Part shown: positions 4,962 to 7,457 of the stretch, in pieces | How positions within the stretch are numbered: the first letter of the stretch is position 1 | Layout of the letters: each line of letters begins with the position of its first letter | DNA from: Thermoprotei archaeon | Lineage (GTDB): Archaea; Thermoproteota; Thermoprotei_A; Sulfolobales; Ignisphaeraceae | Direction of reading: 5' to 3' | Assembly (NCBI GenBank): GCA_003661775.1 | Contig: QMWT01000049.1 | Span: 1 to 7,457, forward strand | DNA length: 7,457 nt | Notes under the pieces: generated by a model | Told to the model about the DNA's origin: nothing | The model's input: the letters and a program-made list of their open reading frames with translations, nothing else | Databases searched by the model: none | Position numbers and translations under genes: made by a program

Positions 4962-6344
4962 GTGAAATGCAAGATGATAGCTTCTCTTGGCCCATCGATG
5001 AATAGTCTGGACCTGATAGTGAATGCAGTGCTTGAAGGGGTCTCCGGCTTTAGGATAAACTTCACCCACGGCAATGAGACTCTATGGAGTAGGTACGTAG
5101 ACTACGTCAGAAAAGCAGAGAAGGCTGCCGAGAAGTACATAGCGTTGATAGGCGACCTCACGGGACCTTCGATTCGTCTAGGAGAGCTCGATAAACCTTT
5201 AGAGCTTAAACGCGGAGACGTAGCTTACTTCGTCTCTGGAATCAAAGGATCTTCGGAGAAGAAGGAAATTCCTCTACCTCTCAGAGAGGTTTTTGAGAAG
5301 CTTGAGGTAGGCGATATCATCGTTATGGACGACGGCAAGGTTAGACTGAGAGTCACCGATATATCGCGTTCACGCATAGAAGTCGTTGCACTGACCGATG
5401 CTGTTATAAAGTCTAGGAAAGCCATGGTGGTAACGAACAAAGAATTCGATCTTCCACCTCTAACACAGAAGGATATGAAGAACATCGAATTCTCCATAGA
5501 GAAAGACCTTGATTACATAGCTCTGAGCTATGTGAGGAGAGCTAGCGACGTGTTGATGCTTAGGAACGTTCTCAAGAGGAAAGGCCACGAAGATATAGGG
5601 GTCATAGCAAAGATCGAAACCAGAAGCGCAATAAAGAATCTGGAAGAGATCATCGAAGTCTCGGACGCCATTCTCGTGGCTCGGGGAGACCTAGGTATGA
5701 ATTTCGGTTTGGAAGAAATACCTTCGCTACAACGATACATCGTTAGAAAGGCACTCGAAGTAGGGAAACCCGTAATTATCGCTACACAGCTTCTAGAGTC
5801 GATGCTAGAGAATCCTGTACCTACACGTGCAGAGGTCGTAGACATAACTATGGCTGTTAGCGAGGGTGCTGACGCATTAATGCTAACCGGAGAAACGGCA
5901 GTAGGACGCTACCCCCTTGAAGCCATAAGATGGCTAAGAAGAATAATCGAGTTTGCCGAAAGAGAGTTTGAGGTACCTCGCCCAAGGAAACCCAAGAATT
6001 TGAGACAGAGGTATGCCAAGGGCGTAACCGAGCTTGCAGAGGATCTAGAAGCTAAGCTGGTCATATTCAGCAAACACGGTAATACCGCCAGACTAGTATC
6101 GTTGTTAAGACCGAAGTCTGAATTTTACGTAGGTTCACCCTCCACTAAGGTGCTAAGACTTCTATCGATTTTATGGGGCGCAAACCCCCTCTTCGTTGAA
6201 GCTGATAGGTACGAGGAGGGAGTAGCAAAAACTTACGAAGTCTTGAAGCATGAAGGCATTCTTAAACTCGGTGAGCTCGTAGTACTTACATACGGTCTTA
6301 GAGGGGATGAACAGGTAATCAGGATAAAGCGCGTGGAGCCTTAG
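4962..6344 (+). CDS. pyk: Pyruvate kinase
   Basis: This cytoplasmic glycolytic enzyme transfers phosphate from phosphoenolpyruvate to ADP, giving pyruvate and ATP. The 460-residue length is normal for archaeal enzymes. Visible marks are the N-terminal MIASLGPS, RINFTHG (31-37, substrate and K+ site; T35 replaces the usual Ser), and a B domain around residues 70-150 containing MDDGKVRL. The catalytic AKIET is at 216-220 with K217 and metal ligand E219. ARGDLGMNF (240-248) carries metal ligand D243. Further marks are IATQLLESM, PTRAEVVDI and the GADALMLTGETAVGRYP stretch. The C domain carries KHGNTARL in place of the usual SGxTAR. No bacterial-style fructose bisphosphate site is recognisable. 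GTG 4962 is used because it gives the usual short N-terminus (ATG 4974 would trim four residues). Together with pckA it puts both PEP-consuming and PEP-forming steps in one locus. Confidence 0.95.
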   Translation: MKCKMIASLGPSMNSLDLIVNAVLEGVSGFRINFTHGNETLWSRYVDYVRKAEKAAEKYIALIGDLTGPSIRLGELDKPLELKRGDVAYFVSGIKGSSEKKEIPLPLREVFEKLEVGDIIVMDDGKVRLRVTDISRSRIEVVALTDAVIKSRKAMVVTNKEFDLPPLTQKDMKNIEFSIEKDLDYIALSYVRRASDVLMLRNVLKRKGHEDIGVIAKIETRSAIKNLEEIIEVSDAILVARGDLGMNFGLEEIPSLQRYIVRKALEVGKPVIIATQLLESMLENPVPTRAEVVDITMAVSEGADALMLTGETAVGRYPLEAIRWLRRIIEFAEREFEVPRPRKPKNLRQRYAKGVTELAEDLEAKLVIFSKHGNTARLVSLLRPKSEFYVGSPSTKVLRLLSILWGANPLFVEADRYEEGVAKTYEVLKHEGILKLGELVVLTYGLRGDEQVIRIKRVEP

Positions 6345-6396
6345 ATGAACAGCTCCATTCTTACACGCTTGTTATGAAGAATGCTGGGAGAAGCTC

Positions 6397-7386
6397 ATGA
6401 GCAGAGAAAGCGTGTCCATACCCCTCGACACCTACATAGAGGCGAGTGTAACCTCTGTAGATGTACCGCGTGTAGGCTACAGATGGAGAGGCACCGTAGA
6501 AGTTAAGCTCAGTAATAGGGTCACCATCTACCTCATGATGAGCGGAAGCATCGCACAATGGCTCATACCCGGAGAGAAGGTGAGGCTGAAGCTCTTAAGC
6601 GAGCCGCGAAATGTAAAAGGAGATCTCATAGCTCTTCCAGGAGAGTATGAGCTCTATCGCTGGTGGGACAATGAATGGTTCCCCATCTGGCCTCCCTGGA
6701 GAAGAGAAACGAGATTACCACGTAGGGACCCCATCACGGGCAGGACGATATACGAATACACTATTATTGCACGTGAAGCAGTAACGGAACAAGACTACAT
6801 GGAGATCGTGGGTCTCGAGCAGTACCACTACGCAAGTAAAGAAGAGATCGTTGCCGTATGGCGATGTCCCATATGCGGCAGATTTATCGAATCGAATATC
6901 CAACCTTCCTGTCCGGAGCACGAAGTACCCGCTAGACTTCACGAAATAAGAGGCAGCTTACCTTCTTCTCGCTTCTTGGTGCTGGAACTTGGAGATAGAC
7001 AGCCCTTCGAACCAAAGGTCGTTGCTTACGTTAGAGTGGATACCCCTATCCCCCTTATGAGCCGTAAAATTGTAGAGAAAGAACGAGTAGTCATAGAACG
7101 TGGGATAAGAGAGAAAGTCTTTCCAAAAGATTGGTTCCATCCCACCTTCTGGCCGCTGGTATACTCGCGCAGAATGGAGATATTGAGGAGATACAGAGAG
7201 CTCTCAAAGATGTATCGTTCTAGAAAAATAGCGCGTACAATCCTTGGAGAAGAAGTATCTGAGGAGGCGATAAGGAATGCGAATACCGCTGCGGCCCGCA
7301 TAGCGCGCGTAGTTGTGCACCCGGATTACCGAGGAGATGGAAGGGGAGCACTAGCAGTGAAGATGGCGCTAGAATTGAGCAAGTAG
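6397..7386 (+). CDS. GNAT acetyltransferase-like protein of the COG2401 type, stopped by an in-frame TAG
   Basis: The 329-residue product resembles the N-terminal part of the archaeal proteins in which a predicted acetyltransferase is fused to an ABC ATPase (COG2401). Residues about 8-85 form a beta-rich N-terminal region. Residues about 120-148 (IIAREAVTEQDYMEIVGLEQYHYA in outline) begin the GNAT fold. A zinc ribbon is inserted as C157-x2-C160-x11-C172-x2-H175. The segment VFPKDWFHPTF is a family-like stretch. Motif A, RVVVHPDYRGDGRG (304-317), is the acetyl-CoA pyrophosphate loop. The frame then stops at TAG 7384-7386, although family-like sequence continues in frame. GGGAG lies 6 bases before ATG 6397. 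No TATA box is visible in the 52-base gap after pyruvate kinase, so it may be cotranscribed with that gene. The acetylation target is unknown. Confidence 0.85.
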   Translation: MSRESVSIPLDTYIEASVTSVDVPRVGYRWRGTVEVKLSNRVTIYLMMSGSIAQWLIPGEKVRLKLLSEPRNVKGDLIALPGEYELYRWWDNEWFPIWPPWRRETRLPRRDPITGRTIYEYTIIAREAVTEQDYMEIVGLEQYHYASKEEIVAVWRCPICGRFIESNIQPSCPEHEVPARLHEIRGSLPSSRFLVLELGDRQPFEPKVVAYVRVDTPIPLMSRKIVEKERVVIERGIREKVFPKDWFHPTFWPLVYSRRMEILRRYRELSKMYRSRKIARTILGEEVSEEAIRNANTAAARIARVVVHPDYRGDGRGALAVKMALELSK

Positions 7387-7457
7387 CGCAGAGTTCCAGA
7401 GATGAAGAAACGCAATTACGTAGTAGAGACTATTGCGCAGATGGCGCGGTACAACCC
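7387..7457 (+). pseudogene. In-frame continuation of the COG2401-type gene beyond TAG, cut by the window edge
   Basis: The 23 codons after the TAG read RRVPEMKKRNYVVETIAQMA then RYNP, with no shift in frame and no stop. From memory, COG2401 proteins carry almost this sequence (RRVPEM...VETIAQMARYNPFF) right after the motif A helix, so this is the rest of the GNAT domain. A C-terminal ABC ATPase would be expected beyond the window. Restart at ATG 7402 is possible but has no good Shine-Dalgarno, and it would split the acetyltransferase fold. Whether this is a pseudogene tail, the product of read-through or the result of a base error cannot be told here. Confidence 0.75.

Noticed and set aside
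7384..7386. Pyrrolysine or a changed genetic code to explain the in-frame TAG
   Set aside because: Four other genes in the window end in TAG with no conserved sequence after it, and no pyl genes are visible. A local event is the simpler reading.
7330..7457. Frameshift as the cause of the early end of the COG2401-type gene
   Set aside because: The family-like sequence on both sides of the stop is in the same frame, so no base needs to be added or lost.
1..7457. CRISPR array, insertion sequence or rRNA
   Set aside because: No regularly spaced repeats, no transposase and no rRNA-like sequence are visible on either strand.

Overview
The window looks like the chromosome of a hyperthermophilic archaeon of the Thermoproteota (crenarchaeal type, possibly Desulfurococcales-like). 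The grounds are heavy AGG/AGA/ATA codon use, TATA boxes with purine-rich BRE-like flanks, short or missing leaders, GGTG/GAGGT-type Shine-Dalgarno sites, tRNA genes that encode their own CCA, and protein families typical of that group. The exact genus cannot be read from the sequence.

Left part (1-1260): the 3' end of a small basic ORF runs into the 3' end of a minus-strand tRNA-Gly(CCC) gene. A minus-strand tRNA-Gln(CTG) lies 136 bases further right. Between the two tRNAs, on the same strand, is a roughly 60-base element with C and D boxes that could be a C/D box guide RNA. A palindromic TATA element separates tRNA-Gln from a plus-strand pair of small genes, an unrecognised 157-residue protein and a 66-residue winged-helix protein. 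That pair ends in a hairpin followed by a T run.

Central part (1261-6344): this holds two enzymes that act on phosphoenolpyruvate. An ATP-type PEP carboxykinase reads rightward and meets, with a 17-base tail-to-tail overlap, a leftward gene for a predicted ATPase of the ABC class (COG3044/PF09818 type). That gene diverges from a pyruvate kinase gene across an AT-rich promoter region containing two short inverted repeats. PEP carboxykinase interconverts oxaloacetate and PEP, and pyruvate kinase turns PEP into pyruvate, so the two set flux through the PEP node.

Right part (6345-7457): a gene of the COG2401 type (acetyltransferase-like domain with a zinc ribbon, normally fused to a C-terminal ABC ATPase) starts 52 bases after pyruvate kinase. 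It meets an in-frame TAG at codon 330, inside its acetyltransferase domain. The family-like sequence continues in the same frame straight after the TAG to the window edge. Other genes here use TAG as a normal terminal stop, so genome-wide recoding is unlikely. The TAG is a nonsense mutation, a sequencing error or a locally read-through codon, and it is the observation most worth checking.
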